A DNA stretch of 64,000 nucleotides from Prevotella melaninogenica (GTDB lineage: Bacteria > Bacteroidota > Bacteroidia > Bacteroidales > Bacteroidaceae): assembly GCF_018127925.1 (NCBI RefSeq), contig NZ_CP072348.1:1532001-1596000 (forward strand). The letters are read 5' to 3'. Below the pieces are notes generated by a model. It saw only the letters and a list, made by a program, of their open reading frames with translations. It did no database searches and had not been told where the DNA came from. The translations under genes were made by a program, and so were the position numbers. This document shows positions 55,579-63,738 of this stretch, piece after piece. The stretch's first letter is position 1. Every line of letters begins with the position of its first letter.

Positions 55579-56352
55579 TTACCCTTTCTTATTATGCTTT
55601 TCTTCTAAGAGTTTAGCTACAATATAGAATTGGTATTCTGCATCTAACACAGCATGAATCAGTCCAGGAATACCATCTAAACAGCCTCGTTTAATGAAAT
55701 AAGACTTAAAGAAGCGAAACATAGGACGATAGATGAGTGCCATGCAGCCATAGTTCTTTTTGCGACGGCGTGGGACTTCGTAGTCAGAATAGGTGTTGTT
55801 CTTTCTAATAATGTTGGTAACACTGTCGTTGGCAAGGTGTTCGAAAGCTAGATCCATGCGTGATGCTGGAATCTTCAAGATTCTTCCGTCTACCTTAGGG
55901 GCTGCATGAATAACTGGAGGCCAACTGCATTTGTCGCGTCGGAGAAAGCGGAGTATATAGTCAGGATAGCTGCTGTGCATTATTCTTCCCATGAAGTAGT
56001 TTTTTCGTGGGATAGCAATAGCATCGGGGCGGTTATCCTTCTGAATAGTATCATAAAGGTATTTGCGTAGTTCTGGAGTAACAATCTCGTCTGCATCAAC
56101 CACCAATACCCACGGCGAGCTTGCCTTATCGATGGCAAACTGGCGTGCCGGTTCTACAATGCGTAGGTTGCCTTTGGGAAAGGTAATAATCTTACAGTTG
56201 TAGGAACGTGCTATGTCAAGGGTCTGGTCAGTACTTTCCATGTCGCAAATGACAATCTCGTCAAAGTCCTTTACTGCTTCTAGTACGACTTTAAGATGTT
56301 CTTCTGCATTGTAAGTATTGATGACTACGGAAATATGTTGTGTACTATTCAT
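55579..56352 (-). CDS. Glycosyltransferase family 2 (WaaE/KdtX-like)
   Basis: This 257-residue GT-A enzyme has VVINTYNAEEHL, IVICDMESTDQTLDIA and the DxD region VLVVDADEIV near residue 87. The short length, the R/K-rich end and the pattern fit the lipopolysaccharide core beta-glycosyltransferase group (WaaE/KdtX). It is alone on the minus strand within a rightward cluster. Confidence 0.88.
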   Translation of the reverse strand: MNSTQHISVVINTYNAEEHLKVVLEAVKDFDEIVICDMESTDQTLDIARSYNCKIITFPKGNLRIVEPARQFAIDKASSPWVLVVDADEIVTPELRKYLYDTIQKDNRPDAIAIPRKNYFMGRIMHSSYPDYILRFLRRDKCSWPPVIHAAPKVDGRILKIPASRMDLAFEHLANDSVTNIIRKNNTYSDYEVPRRRKKNYGCMALIYRPMFRFFKSYFIKRGCLDGIPGLIHAVLDAEYQFYIVAKLLEEKHNKKG

Positions 56353-56586
56353 ATCCGCAAATATACAAATTATTTTTTATCTGTACTATGTCATGATATA
56401 AAATGATAAAAATAATATCTACCAAACTTTGTAGTTCCCCATTAAAAGCTTAAAATATCAATTAATTTTCACTTGATGGTTGACTCTTAAATAATAATTC
56501 AAAAGCCGAACTTATATCATACTTTATTGCTACTTTTGTACTGCCATTGACAAAATGGATATTAACACAATTAATGGAAAAACTAT

Positions 56587-57768
56587 ATGAGTGATAAAGT
56601 CAAACGTTTTCTAAGTCATCCGCTACTCTCTAATTGCCGTTTACTCCTTGGTATATGGATTATCTTATCGTTGGCTGGTATGTTGAAATTTCATCGCAGT
56701 TATAACAACTTCCTTATCTTCAGGGGTGTTTATTGGCACACAGTAAATGGAACTTCGCTCTATGCGGCTTATCCTACAGAGTATGGAGATGTGAACCATT
56801 ATGGTCCTTTATTTTCTCTAATCATAGCACCTTTTGCTATCCTCCCTGAGTGGATAGGCATGTTGCTATGGCTCTTGTTCTTATCAGGGTGGTTGTTTGC
56901 GGCTATCTATTGGTCAGGACTACGTAAATCACAGCAAGTCTACATCTATTGGTTCTGCGGATTTACATTGTTGACAGCTCTATTCATGCAGCAGTTCAAC
57001 ATAGCTATTGCCGCTATTATCCTCTCATCATTCTTTCTTATTGATAAGGAGCACGAAGGATGGGCAGCATTCTTCATCGTCTTAGGTACGTTGGTGAAAC
57101 TTTATGGCATCGTGGGATTAGCATTTTTTCTTTTTTCACGGCACAAGGTACGACTAATACTATGGTTAGCAGTGTGGTCGGTAATACTTTTTTTAGCACC
57201 AATGGCAATCAGTTCGCCCGACTATATCATTGGACAATATCAAGAGTGGTACAGCAGCCTTGTTGCAAAGAATACGGAAAACATTCATTCGATTGCGCAG
57301 AATATCTCCCTCTTAGGGCTTGTCCGCCGTACAACAGGTTGTATGAATTATTCAGACCTATGGCTGATTCTACCTGGAATGATGCTCTTTGCCCTTCCTT
57401 TCCTACGCTTCTCACAGTATAAGAACCTTGCCTTTCGTGAGACAATACTTGCCTCTGTACTTATGTTTGTCATTCTTTTTAGTACAGGTAGTGAGTCAAG
57501 CGGATACATTATAGCATTAACAGGTGCTTGTATATGGTATACGGTTGTGCCATGGAAGCGTGGAAATTGGGCTGTAGCTCTGATGGTGTTTGTCTTTATA
57601 TTGTCTGGTATGGGTAATAGCGACCTTATTCCGAAGTGGATACGCCACGATTACATACAGCAATATGCCCTCCGTGCGTTGCCAATCAGTATTCTCTGGT
57701 TGTGGCTTTGTTATGAGTTATGCACAAAGGATTATACCCCAATAGAAAAGGTTGATGCTCATGAATAA
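56587..57768 (+). CDS. GT87-type membrane glycosyltransferase (DUF2029)
   Basis: This 393-residue polytopic protein has ten or so hydrophobic segments and resembles the GT-C fold polyprenyl-phosphate-dependent transferases of the GT87/DUF2029 family. The early periplasmic loop DVNHYGPLFSLIIAP and the segment TLVKLYGIVGL are typical of them. It probably transfers a mannose or hexose from a lipid carrier at the outer face of the cytoplasmic membrane. Its end overlaps the next gene. Confidence 0.85.
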   Translation: MSDKVKRFLSHPLLSNCRLLLGIWIILSLAGMLKFHRSYNNFLIFRGVYWHTVNGTSLYAAYPTEYGDVNHYGPLFSLIIAPFAILPEWIGMLLWLLFLSGWLFAAIYWSGLRKSQQVYIYWFCGFTLLTALFMQQFNIAIAAIILSSFFLIDKEHEGWAAFFIVLGTLVKLYGIVGLAFFLFSRHKVRLILWLAVWSVILFLAPMAISSPDYIIGQYQEWYSSLVAKNTENIHSIAQNISLLGLVRRTTGCMNYSDLWLILPGMMLFALPFLRFSQYKNLAFRETILASVLMFVILFSTGSESSGYIIALTGACIWYTVVPWKRGNWAVALMVFVFILSGMGNSDLIPKWIRHDYIQQYALRALPISILWLWLCYELCTKDYTPIEKVDAHE

Positions 57769-58903
57769 GAAGATAATAGGTTATGATGCTAAGCGTATCG
57801 TAAGAAATGGTACCGGATTAGGTAGCTATGGGCGTACGCTTATTAACGACCTTGCTCCGTTGATGCCTGACACAAACTTACGACTCTATGCTCCTGATGC
57901 CGGACGTGACGACCTTCGCAATCAGGTGGAACTGCGAGATAACGTGCAGTTCTGCTATCCCGACCACCTTCGTTTCCGTCTGCAGCGTGACTGGTGGCGT
58001 GTGAAAGGGGTAGTAAAAGACTTAAAGACTGATGGAGTAGAACTTTATCACGGTCTTTCGGGTGAACTCCCTTCAGGCTTGGCAGCAGCAGGAATCCCTG
58101 GTGTTGTTACTATTCATGACCTTATCTTCCTACGTCATCCAGAGTTCTATCCGGCTATTGACGTTTTCTTCTATAAGCGGAAGTTCTATCAGACACTACG
58201 CGAGGCAAGCCGTATCATTGCGATTAGCGAATGTACGAAGCGTGACATCTTATATTATGGTGACTTCCCAGAAGATAAGATAGACCTCGTCTACCAGAGT
58301 TGTAGCACCCACTTCAATCAGTCGGTAAGTCCTTCACTGATAGAGGAAGCCCGCCGTAAGTATCAACTTCCACAGCGTTATATATTAAATGTAGGAACGG
58401 TAGAAGTGCGGAAGAACATTCTTTTGGGTATTCGTACTATGGCAAAGCTACCTTCCGACTTACATCTTGTCATCGTAGGACGGAAGACTAAGTATCAGAA
58501 AAAGCTCGATGCAGAAATCAAACGTTTAGGAATTGGCGAGCGAATCCATTTCCTTCAAGGTGTACCTAACGACCTTCTCGCAGCTATTTACAATCAGGCT
58601 GAGGCTTTTATTTACCCTTCTCGTTATGAAGGCTTTGGTATTCCTATCATCGAAGCTATACAAAGTGGACTTCCAGTCGTGGCTGCTACGGGTAGTTGTT
58701 TAGAGGAAGCAGGAGGTCCGGATTGCCTTTATGTAGGTCCAGACGACGTCGATGGCACTGCAGCTGCAATCCTATCTGCGATTGAAAACCGCAAAGAAAT
58801 GGTTAGTAAAAGCCAAGTTTACGTGAAACGATTTGAAAATCAAGATGTAGCTTCGCAGGTTCTTGCGATATATGAAAAAACATTCTTCTCCCCTCTCCTA
58901 TAA
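57761..58903 (+). CDS. Glycosyltransferase family 4
   Basis: This 380-residue GT-B enzyme is started at the ATG at 57761, which overlaps the previous stop (ATGAATAA). The ATG at 57755 is also possible. The N-terminal acceptor domain includes GTGLGSYGRTLI and VVTIHDLIFL. The donor domain has YILNVGTVEVRKN, and YPSRYEGFGIPIIEAIQSG near residue 285, which holds the E-x7-E motif. It looks like a mannosyl- or galactosyl-transferase of surface glycan synthesis. Locus L2 begins just downstream. Confidence 0.93.
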   Translation: MNKKIIGYDAKRIVRNGTGLGSYGRTLINDLAPLMPDTNLRLYAPDAGRDDLRNQVELRDNVQFCYPDHLRFRLQRDWWRVKGVVKDLKTDGVELYHGLSGELPSGLAAAGIPGVVTIHDLIFLRHPEFYPAIDVFFYKRKFYQTLREASRIIAISECTKRDILYYGDFPEDKIDLVYQSCSTHFNQSVSPSLIEEARRKYQLPQRYILNVGTVEVRKNILLGIRTMAKLPSDLHLVIVGRKTKYQKKLDAEIKRLGIGERIHFLQGVPNDLLAAIYNQAEAFIYPSRYEGFGIPIIEAIQSGLPVVAATGSCLEEAGGPDCLYVGPDDVDGTAAAILSAIENRKEMVSKSQVYVKRFENQDVASQVLAIYEKTFFSPLL

Positions 58904-58968
58904 TCCTTTCTTAGGGGGGCGAAGATTGTTTTTCTTTCAATTAATTCTTTTATTCCACATTTTCTTCT

Positions 58969-58976
58969 TACCTTTG
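58969..58976 (+). promoter_or_regulatory. -7 box of the L2 promoter
   Basis: TACCTTTG, conserved with its upstream flank TTCTTCT at 5934-5927 in L1. Transcription would start at about 58981. Confidence 0.55.
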
Positions 58977-58980
58977 CGGC

Positions 58981-59133
58981 ATGAACAAATTAGCTATGAC
59001 ATATCAGACCAATTCAGCACAGCAAAGAAACTTTGATTTCTTTGCCTTTTTTAGTGCTTTATATTTGGTAGTTTCAGATATTTTGCTAACACACACACAC
59101 ACACACACACACACAGGCGCACCTAGCGTTTAA
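58981..59133 (+). CDS. Possible leader peptide of L2 containing a His-Thr repeat (50 aa)
   Basis: MNKLAMTYQTNSAQQRNFD.. continues FFAFFSALYLVVSDILL and then a Thr-His run from (CA)13, ending GAPSV. The L1 copy has the same length. The ATG coincides with the predicted transcription start, so any translation would be leaderless. Coding is suspected from equal length and mild substitutions, but it is not shown. Confidence 0.35.
   Translation: MNKLAMTYQTNSAQQRNFDFFAFFSALYLVVSDILLTHTHTHTHTGAPSV
59022..59052 (+). terminator. Terminator-like hairpin in the L2 leader
   Basis: GCAAAGAAA (59022-59030), six bases, TTTCTTTGC (59037-59045), C and six T. Conserved in L1 at 5880-5850. It lies about 40 nt into the transcript, so it is a candidate attenuator, and it may also stop read-through from the GT4 gene. 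Confidence 0.6.
59090..59115. repeat. Dinucleotide repeat (CA)13
   Basis: Thirteen perfect CA units in the L2 leader, the same number as in L1. Confidence 0.98.
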
Positions 59134-59504
59134 TCATACTTTTTTCTTCCATCCTACGCGCGCGCGAAGCGTGCCGTAACGCTTGTAAACAAAGGACTTC
59201 ATGGAGTTTCCTTTGTTCGCTTTTTTGTGCCCGTTTACGAGCTATCAAGAAGGCAAAATAAGAAACGTTTAATGACTGATTTTACCACAATAATTCATTG
59301 TAATTCTCTGATTAAAGTTTGTTTTCTCTCGTTGATTTCTCGGGCAGGCAGTAGTGAAATGCTGTCTGCCTGTAGAGAGGGGGAAGGCAAGCGGTTAGGA
59401 GGAATAGATAATAAGGTTATCAGGATGTATATAATATAAAAGGTGAGCAAAGAAGCCACATAGAGAGTAGATAACAACTATTTTTAATCAAATCAAAAAA
59501 AGCA

Positions 59505-59738
59505 ATGAGAAAGAAACAAGAAAAGAAGGATTATTCTGCACCATGTTGCATGATAATTCAAGTGAGCGAAACGACTTATCTTATGGATACGTCTTTCCCG
59601 AGCCAGCACAAGAAGGCAAATCACGGTACTGGTCCAACGGCTTCAGCGAAGTCCTTCGGCTTATGGAGTGATGAGCACTTTGAGGAGGGCAGTAGCGAAG
59701 AGGCTAACAATGACAGCTCTTCATCATGGGACGACTAA
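59505..59738 (+). CDS. Small conserved protein of L2 (77 aa)
   Basis: This is the paralogue of the L1 small protein. The first 35 residues match almost completely (MRKKQEKKDYSAP.C.IIQV.ETTYLMDTSFPSQH). The C-terminal half differs and is longer, rich in Gly, Ser and acidic residues, and ends in a similar SSSSWDD. It lacks a signal peptide and a membrane segment. It precedes the lipoprotein gene by 54 nt. The sharp boundary between a conserved N-terminal half and a diverged C-terminal half resembles a leader-plus-cargo peptide, but no processing site is proven. Confidence 0.75.
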   Translation: MRKKQEKKDYSAPCCMIIQVSETTYLMDTSFPSQHKKANHGTGPTASAKSFGLWSDEHFEEGSSEEANNDSSSSWDD

Positions 59739-59792
59739 TTTCTAAAGCGATTAATTAACAAAAAACAGAAAACGAACAAAGAAAAAAGAAAG

Positions 59793-61406
59793 ATGAAACA
59801 GACAATGAAACATCAGTCCCTTTTATCAGGGATAAAGTCTTTGGGCATCATGCTGAGCTTAGGCTTGGCCTTGGCCTCATGTACAAAGGACGACGTGGCT
59901 CAGAACCCAGCAAAGCCAAACGAGGAGAGGAATAAGAACTTAACGACCTTCGTGGCAGGTGGCGAGAACAAGACGCGTACGTCAATGAAGTACACCAGCG
60001 GTGACTTCTATTGGGAGGCAGGCGACTATATCTACGTAAAGGATGACAACGGCGATTTGAAGAAGAGTACAAACGCTCCAACCAGTAAGGTAGCATCTTT
60101 TAATTATAAAGTTCCAGGTAAGTTTACAGACCATAGCAGTTATGAGGTTTATTACTTGGGCAAGAACAGTAGTGGCAACTCAGTAACTATCTCAACGGCC
60201 CAGAGCCAGACAGTTCCAGACAATACCGCGCACTTTGGCACTGCAGGCGATTACGGTACTGCTACCGCTACAAAGGTAACAGACAAAAATCAGTTTGAGT
60301 TCGTATTGGAACATCAGGCAGCTTACTTAGTCTTCCAGCCTTACACAAGTAACACAATTCTACAGAACTGTTACTTAACAAAGGTAGAAGTAACCTCCGA
60401 CAACGATATAGCGGAGACCTACACCGTCAACCCAACAACAGGTGCTTTGGACGCTTCTGCAGTATCAAACGGCAAACAGATAGTCTTAAAGACACAAGAT
60501 GCAACAAGCGGCAGCAGTTACAACAACGGCTTCCCACTAAGCAACAACATCGCCAGCGTAACAACTAACGGAGCTTACATGGTGATTAAGCCAGGTACTC
60601 ATACTTTAAGGGTACGTTATTGGGTAAAGGACGTGGCAACAGGTACAGAGGGCACTATAACTAAGACATATCCATCTACAGCATACGCTTCGAACACCTA
60701 CTACGATATGACCGCTAGCCTTGACGTAAAGAACAACTACGATGGCGACCATTATTACATGTGGGACGCCAAGCAGCAATATTGGTCTGGTTACAAATGG
60801 AGAATGAATTCGGCAGGAAACACATACCAACCAACACTAAACAATGGTTATTCTTCAAACTACCCCCAGAGCAACACTGACTCTCGTTGGTACAACGTGG
60901 GCGGTAGTTCAGGTCGCTTCGATGCAACCCAGAGTTGCGCAGGTCTTCCAAATGCTAACGAGATGTCTTGGTACTGCATGTTCGGCGATCCCCGTTGGGA
61001 TGCAGATGAACTATGGACAACTATGGGTCATTTATATAAAGGTGGTATGTGGTTTAAGAAGAAGTCTGTATTACAGACAGAGCATCATTACGACACCGAG
61101 AAATCTGCCGACGGTTCAACCGACATGCGTACAACAATGAAGACCTACTACAACGGCAGCAGTAGTATCAACAGCTCTGGCCTCCCTTCCGCCGCCGATG
61201 CAGGTAATTACTTCTACCTGCCCGCCTTGGGTGACTACGGCTCTGGTCAGCTGCGCGGCGTTGGCGGCAGCGGCAACTATTGGTCGTCAAGTGCTCTCCC
61301 ATGGAGCAGCGGCTACGCGTACAGCCTGCACTTCCAAACTGACCGCATCTACGTGAACTACTACGACCGCGACTACGGGCACAGGGTCGACGGCAGGTTC
61401 GAGTAG
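59793..61406 (+). CDS. Fimbrillin-like surface lipoprotein with hypervariable C-terminus (L2)
   Basis: This 537-residue paralogue of the L1 lipoprotein has a lipobox LALASC with Cys30 and a DVAQNP linker shared with L1. Its Mfa-like N-terminal region contains TRTSMKYTSGDFYWEAGDYI. A beta-rich middle includes the well-conserved NGAYMVIKPGTHTLRVRYWVKD. The C-terminal lectin/FISUMP-like domain contains LWTTMGHLYKGGMWFKKK, NYFYLPALG and YWSSSA and ends RVDGRFE. The final 50 variable codons (61233-61382) are GC-rich and differ from L1 almost only at amino-acid-changing positions. It is predicted to be displayed on the outer surface and to bind a variable ligand. Confidence 0.85.
   Translation: MKQTMKHQSLLSGIKSLGIMLSLGLALASCTKDDVAQNPAKPNEERNKNLTTFVAGGENKTRTSMKYTSGDFYWEAGDYIYVKDDNGDLKKSTNAPTSKVASFNYKVPGKFTDHSSYEVYYLGKNSSGNSVTISTAQSQTVPDNTAHFGTAGDYGTATATKVTDKNQFEFVLEHQAAYLVFQPYTSNTILQNCYLTKVEVTSDNDIAETYTVNPTTGALDASAVSNGKQIVLKTQDATSGSSYNNGFPLSNNIASVTTNGAYMVIKPGTHTLRVRYWVKDVATGTEGTITKTYPSTAYASNTYYDMTASLDVKNNYDGDHYYMWDAKQQYWSGYKWRMNSAGNTYQPTLNNGYSSNYPQSNTDSRWYNVGGSSGRFDATQSCAGLPNANEMSWYCMFGDPRWDADELWTTMGHLYKGGMWFKKKSVLQTEHHYDTEKSADGSTDMRTTMKTYYNGSSSINSSGLPSAADAGNYFYLPALGDYGSGQLRGVGGSGNYWSSSALPWSSGYAYSLHFQTDRIYVNYYDRDYGHRVDGRFE
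61233..61382 (+). other. Hypervariable C-terminal cassette of the L2 lipoprotein (DGR-like VR)
   Basis: This is the counterpart of 3616-3765, with equal length and no gaps. Variable codons are mainly NNC (GAC, CGC, GGC, AGC, AAC, CTC, CAC, ATC, TAC), as expected if a template codon AAC is randomised at its two adenines. Flanking framework codons (YWSSSA, GYAY, RVDG) are identical or differ silently. Bases 61261-61320 are 62% G+C. Confidence 0.75.
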
Positions 61407-61416
61407 TCCTAAAAGC

Positions 61417-61444
61417 CCCACCCCGAACCAACGGTCACTGACCG
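61417..61444. repeat. GC-rich tract and hairpin after the L2 variable region
   Basis: After the stop codon the sequence TCCTAAAA.CCCCACCCC.AACC is shared with L1. It is followed by the hairpin CGGTCA-C-TGACCG (61432-61444). L1 has a different hairpin at almost the same distance (3557-3575). Confidence 0.6.
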
Positions 61445-61534
61445 AAGGGAAGTAAAGGGAAGGGAGTGCAGGGAACATTCTCGGTTCAATGCCTTTGGGC
61501 AAGTGCGCCGTATTGTAGTCGCAATATTAATCGT

Positions 61535-61641
61535 ACCCAGCGAACAAGTCCTCTCGTACCCAGCTGCTGGGTAGAAGTCTACCCAACCGCTGGGTATGAT
61601 GCTACCCAGCAGCTGGGTATAAGACGACCCAACTGCTGGGT
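61535..61641. repeat. Phased palindrome array ACCCAGCTGCTGGGT, 23-bp period
   Basis: Fifteen-base palindromes at 61558-61572, 61581-61595, 61604-61618 and 61627-61641 have centres exactly 23 bp apart. A half-site ACCCAGC (61535) occupies the preceding step. The array fills the gap between the L2 lipoprotein and HU-HIG genes. Confidence 0.88.
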
Positions 61642-61714
61642 ATAAAAAACATGAAAAAAGCATCAAAATGATGTTGATATTTAACCTAATTATTAATTAA
61701 AATCTAAACTAAAG

Positions 61715-62173
61715 ATGATTGAATTTAAAGTAACGTCTCGTAAGGCGACCATGGGAAAGATGAAGGGTAAGACGGTGTATATCGCTGTGCCGAAAGGTCA
61801 GCAGAAGCTCTCGCCCGAAATGATATTGGAACGGATTGTGCGTGAGACATCATTGAGTGAGGGTGATGCAAGGAACGTTATCATCACGCTGCGCAATCTT
61901 ATTCTTGAGTGTGCCCGCATGGGTACAGGCTTAGACCTTGGCGACATCTTTTCGCTGCGTGTCAACGTGCCTTCAAAGATGGAGGAGAACGAGAAAGATG
62001 TTTCGGCAAAGAGCCTTAAGACTCCGAAGCTTACCTTGACCTGGAAGGAGCCAGTGCGCAAGGCCTTGAAAGAGCTGCAGGTGGATGTGGATAATCCGGC
62101 GAGGAAGAAAGTGAAAGGAAAGGAGGAAAAAGAAAAGAAAGAGAAGGAAGGTGGAGGACCGGAGGCGGGATAG
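61715..62173 (+). CDS. HU-HIG family DNA-binding protein of locus L2
   Basis: This 152-residue HU-like protein has the pattern ISxKATMGKMKGKTVYIAVP at the N-terminus (seen as TSRKATMGKMKGKTVYIAVP). An HU-type helix pair and arm follow (ILERIVRETSLSEGDARNVI, MGTGLDLGDIFSLRV), then a beta segment (LTLTWKEPVRKAL). The lysine/glutamate-rich tail ends GGGPEAG. It parallels the HU-HIG gene of L1 in position, but its sequence differs considerably, so the two may bind different sites. The palindrome array directly upstream is a candidate target. Confidence 0.87.
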   Translation: MIEFKVTSRKATMGKMKGKTVYIAVPKGQQKLSPEMILERIVRETSLSEGDARNVIITLRNLILECARMGTGLDLGDIFSLRVNVPSKMEENEKDVSAKSLKTPKLTLTWKEPVRKALKELQVDVDNPARKKVKGKEEKEKKEKEGGGPEAG

Positions 62174-62175
62174 AG

Positions 62176-62211
62176 AAGCCCCACCCCGTCCCTCCCCGAA
62201 GGGGGAGGGGG
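62176..62211. repeat. GC-rich intergenic hairpin repeat
   Basis: AGCCCCACCCCGTCCCTCCCC-gaa-GGGGGAGGGG-type unit directly after the HU-HIG stop codon. It is related to those at 3.56, 41.2 and 41.4 kb. Confidence 0.7.
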
Positions 62212-62290
62212 AATAACCCCAAAAGAATCTATTCAGGCTTTTCTCCAGTAGGGAGGGGGATTAAGCCTTAAAGATTCTACTAAATAGGAA

Positions 62291-62342
62291 AAGAGCCATA
62301 TCTAACGCTGATGATGCGTTTAGGTATGGCTCTCTTTTTCTT
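62291..62342. terminator. Bidirectional terminator between L2 and gtrA-like gene
   Basis: AGAGCCATA (62292-62300) pairs with TATGGCTCT (62325-62333), with an inner AACGC/GCGTT stem and T-rich flanks. Confidence 0.8.
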
Positions 62343-62365
62343 CTTTTAGGATGTAATGTATATTT

Positions 62366-62782
62366 TTATTCTGATTCTGATTTGTTCTTAATGAACACAA
62401 GGCGTAATAAAACGAAGTTGATAGGTACTACTATCACCATCACAAGAATAGGCGACAGCCATTTGCTTACACCCATCCAAAGGAAGAGATGGAGCAGTCC
62501 TATCTCTAAAAGATAGTTGAGTAGGTGGCTACCAACGAAGCCAGCAACGTTGTTCTTTGACGGTTTTCCCTTAAAAGTAAAGTAGGTTGTAAGTCCATAG
62601 TTACAAAGAAGTCCTACTCCGTAACCAGCCGTATAAGCTATGGTTGTATTCGTAAAGAGTAGAAAGAGACAATAGATCGCATAATGGATAAGCGAACATA
62701 TAGTGCCTGTTATACCAAAACGGAAGAGTCGCCAGAAGTCTTTTCGCCAGCGTTGCCAAAGCTCTTTAATGCATATCGCCAT
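62366..62782 (-). CDS. GtrA family membrane protein
   Basis: This 138-residue protein with four membrane helices fits the GtrA family, proposed to flip or stabilise polyprenyl-linked sugars during glycan decoration. Typical features are FGITGTICSLIHYAIYCLF, YTAGYGVGLLCNYGLTTYF-type helices and a short basic end. It lies 11 nt after the ArnC-like glycosyltransferase gene on the same strand, the usual GtrA-GtrB pairing. Confidence 0.9.
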   Translation of the reverse strand: MAICIKELWQRWRKDFWRLFRFGITGTICSLIHYAIYCLFLLFTNTTIAYTAGYGVGLLCNYGLTTYFTFKGKPSKNNVAGFVGSHLLNYLLEIGLLHLFLWMGVSKWLSPILVMVIVVPINFVLLRLVFIKNKSESE

Positions 62783-62793
62783 GTGAGAAGGGA

Positions 62794-63738
62794 TTAATCG
62801 AGTATTTGACTGATGTTATAAAGTGGACGCTGCTTTACCTCTTCATATATTTTGGCAATATAAACTCCCACCGCACCGATAGAAATCATCAGCATAGCGC
62901 CCACGAGCCAGATACTAAGAATGAGTGAAGCCCAGCCCGCTACCTCTGTATGATTGACGAAAGCGTGGATGACGTAGATACCTATGCACAAGGTGACAAA
63001 TAAGAAGGCGATACCAAGATAGATGACATAGTAGATTGGTTTTACGGAGAATGATGTGATACCATCCAATGCCAAGCCAAGCATCTTGCGCAAAGTGTAT
63101 TTAGAAGTACCAGCTTTACGTTCGCTGATACGGTCGTCAACAGTTGTAGACTTGAGTCCAATAGAAGGGATGAGGCCACGCAGATAGAGGTTACGTTCCT
63201 TATATCCAGAGAGTATCTCTAAGGACTGACGGCTCATCAGACGGAAGTCGGCATGGTTAAAGATACTGTTCACGCCCATCTTCTCTTGTAGATGATAGAA
63301 CGCCTGTGCAGACATACGCTTCAAGATTGGGTCGGCTTTGCGCGAAACCTTCACCCCATAGACAATCTCATTGCCTTCCTCAAAGGCATCAACCATCTGC
63401 GGAATACATTTCTGATAGTCGTCTTGCAAGTCGGCATCGAGTGTGATAACAGCATCAGCCCAGTCTTTTGCCGTCATCATACCAGCCATGATAGCATTTT
63501 GATGCCCCACGTTATGAGCGAGGTTGATACCCTTTATACGTGGATGCTGGCTGTGGAGCTGTTGGATAATCTCCCATGTTCGGTCATGGCTTCCGTCATT
63601 GACAAACACAATCATCGAGTCATCGGAAATCCTTCCCTGACTGATGAGTTCGTCGAATAGTTCCATGAGCTGTGCTGCCGACTGTTCTAAAACCTCTTCC
63701 TCGTTGTAACATGGAGAGACTGTTGCAAGTTTTATCAT
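62794..63738 (-). CDS. Polyprenyl-phosphate glycosyltransferase (ArnC/GtrB-like GT2)
   Basis: This 314-residue protein has a cytosolic GT-A domain (VSPCYNEEEVLEQSA, VFVNDGSHDRTWEII, VITLDADLQDDY, where the last supplies DxD). Two C-terminal membrane helices (PIYYVIYLGIAFLFVTLCIG and ILSIWLVGAMLMISIGAVG) follow. Such enzymes load a sugar onto undecaprenyl phosphate for later transfer on the periplasmic side. With gtrA downstream and a polysaccharide deacetylase upstream, it fits a surface-glycan modification operon. Confidence 0.93.
   Translation of the reverse strand: MIKLATVSPCYNEEEVLEQSAAQLMELFDELISQGRISDDSMIVFVNDGSHDRTWEIIQQLHSQHPRIKGINLAHNVGHQNAIMAGMMTAKDWADAVITLDADLQDDYQKCIPQMVDAFEEGNEIVYGVKVSRKADPILKRMSAQAFYHLQEKMGVNSIFNHADFRLMSRQSLEILSGYKERNLYLRGLIPSIGLKSTTVDDRISERKAGTSKYTLRKMLGLALDGITSFSVKPIYYVIYLGIAFLFVTLCIGIYVIHAFVNHTEVAGWASLILSIWLVGAMLMISIGAVGVYIAKIYEEVKQRPLYNISQILD

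Larger units (their letters stand above)
58969..59504 (+). promoter_or_regulatory. Long conserved leader of L2
   Basis: This is the counterpart of 5401-5934 with the same order: -7 box, 50-codon ORF, terminator-like hairpin, (CA)13 tract, cgcgcgcg alternation (59157-59164), hairpin GGCAGGCAG/CTGTCTGCC (59343-59370), then the small-protein start. A GTG-started frame at 59227-59439 is open in both loci but looks no better conserved than its surroundings. Confidence 0.65.
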
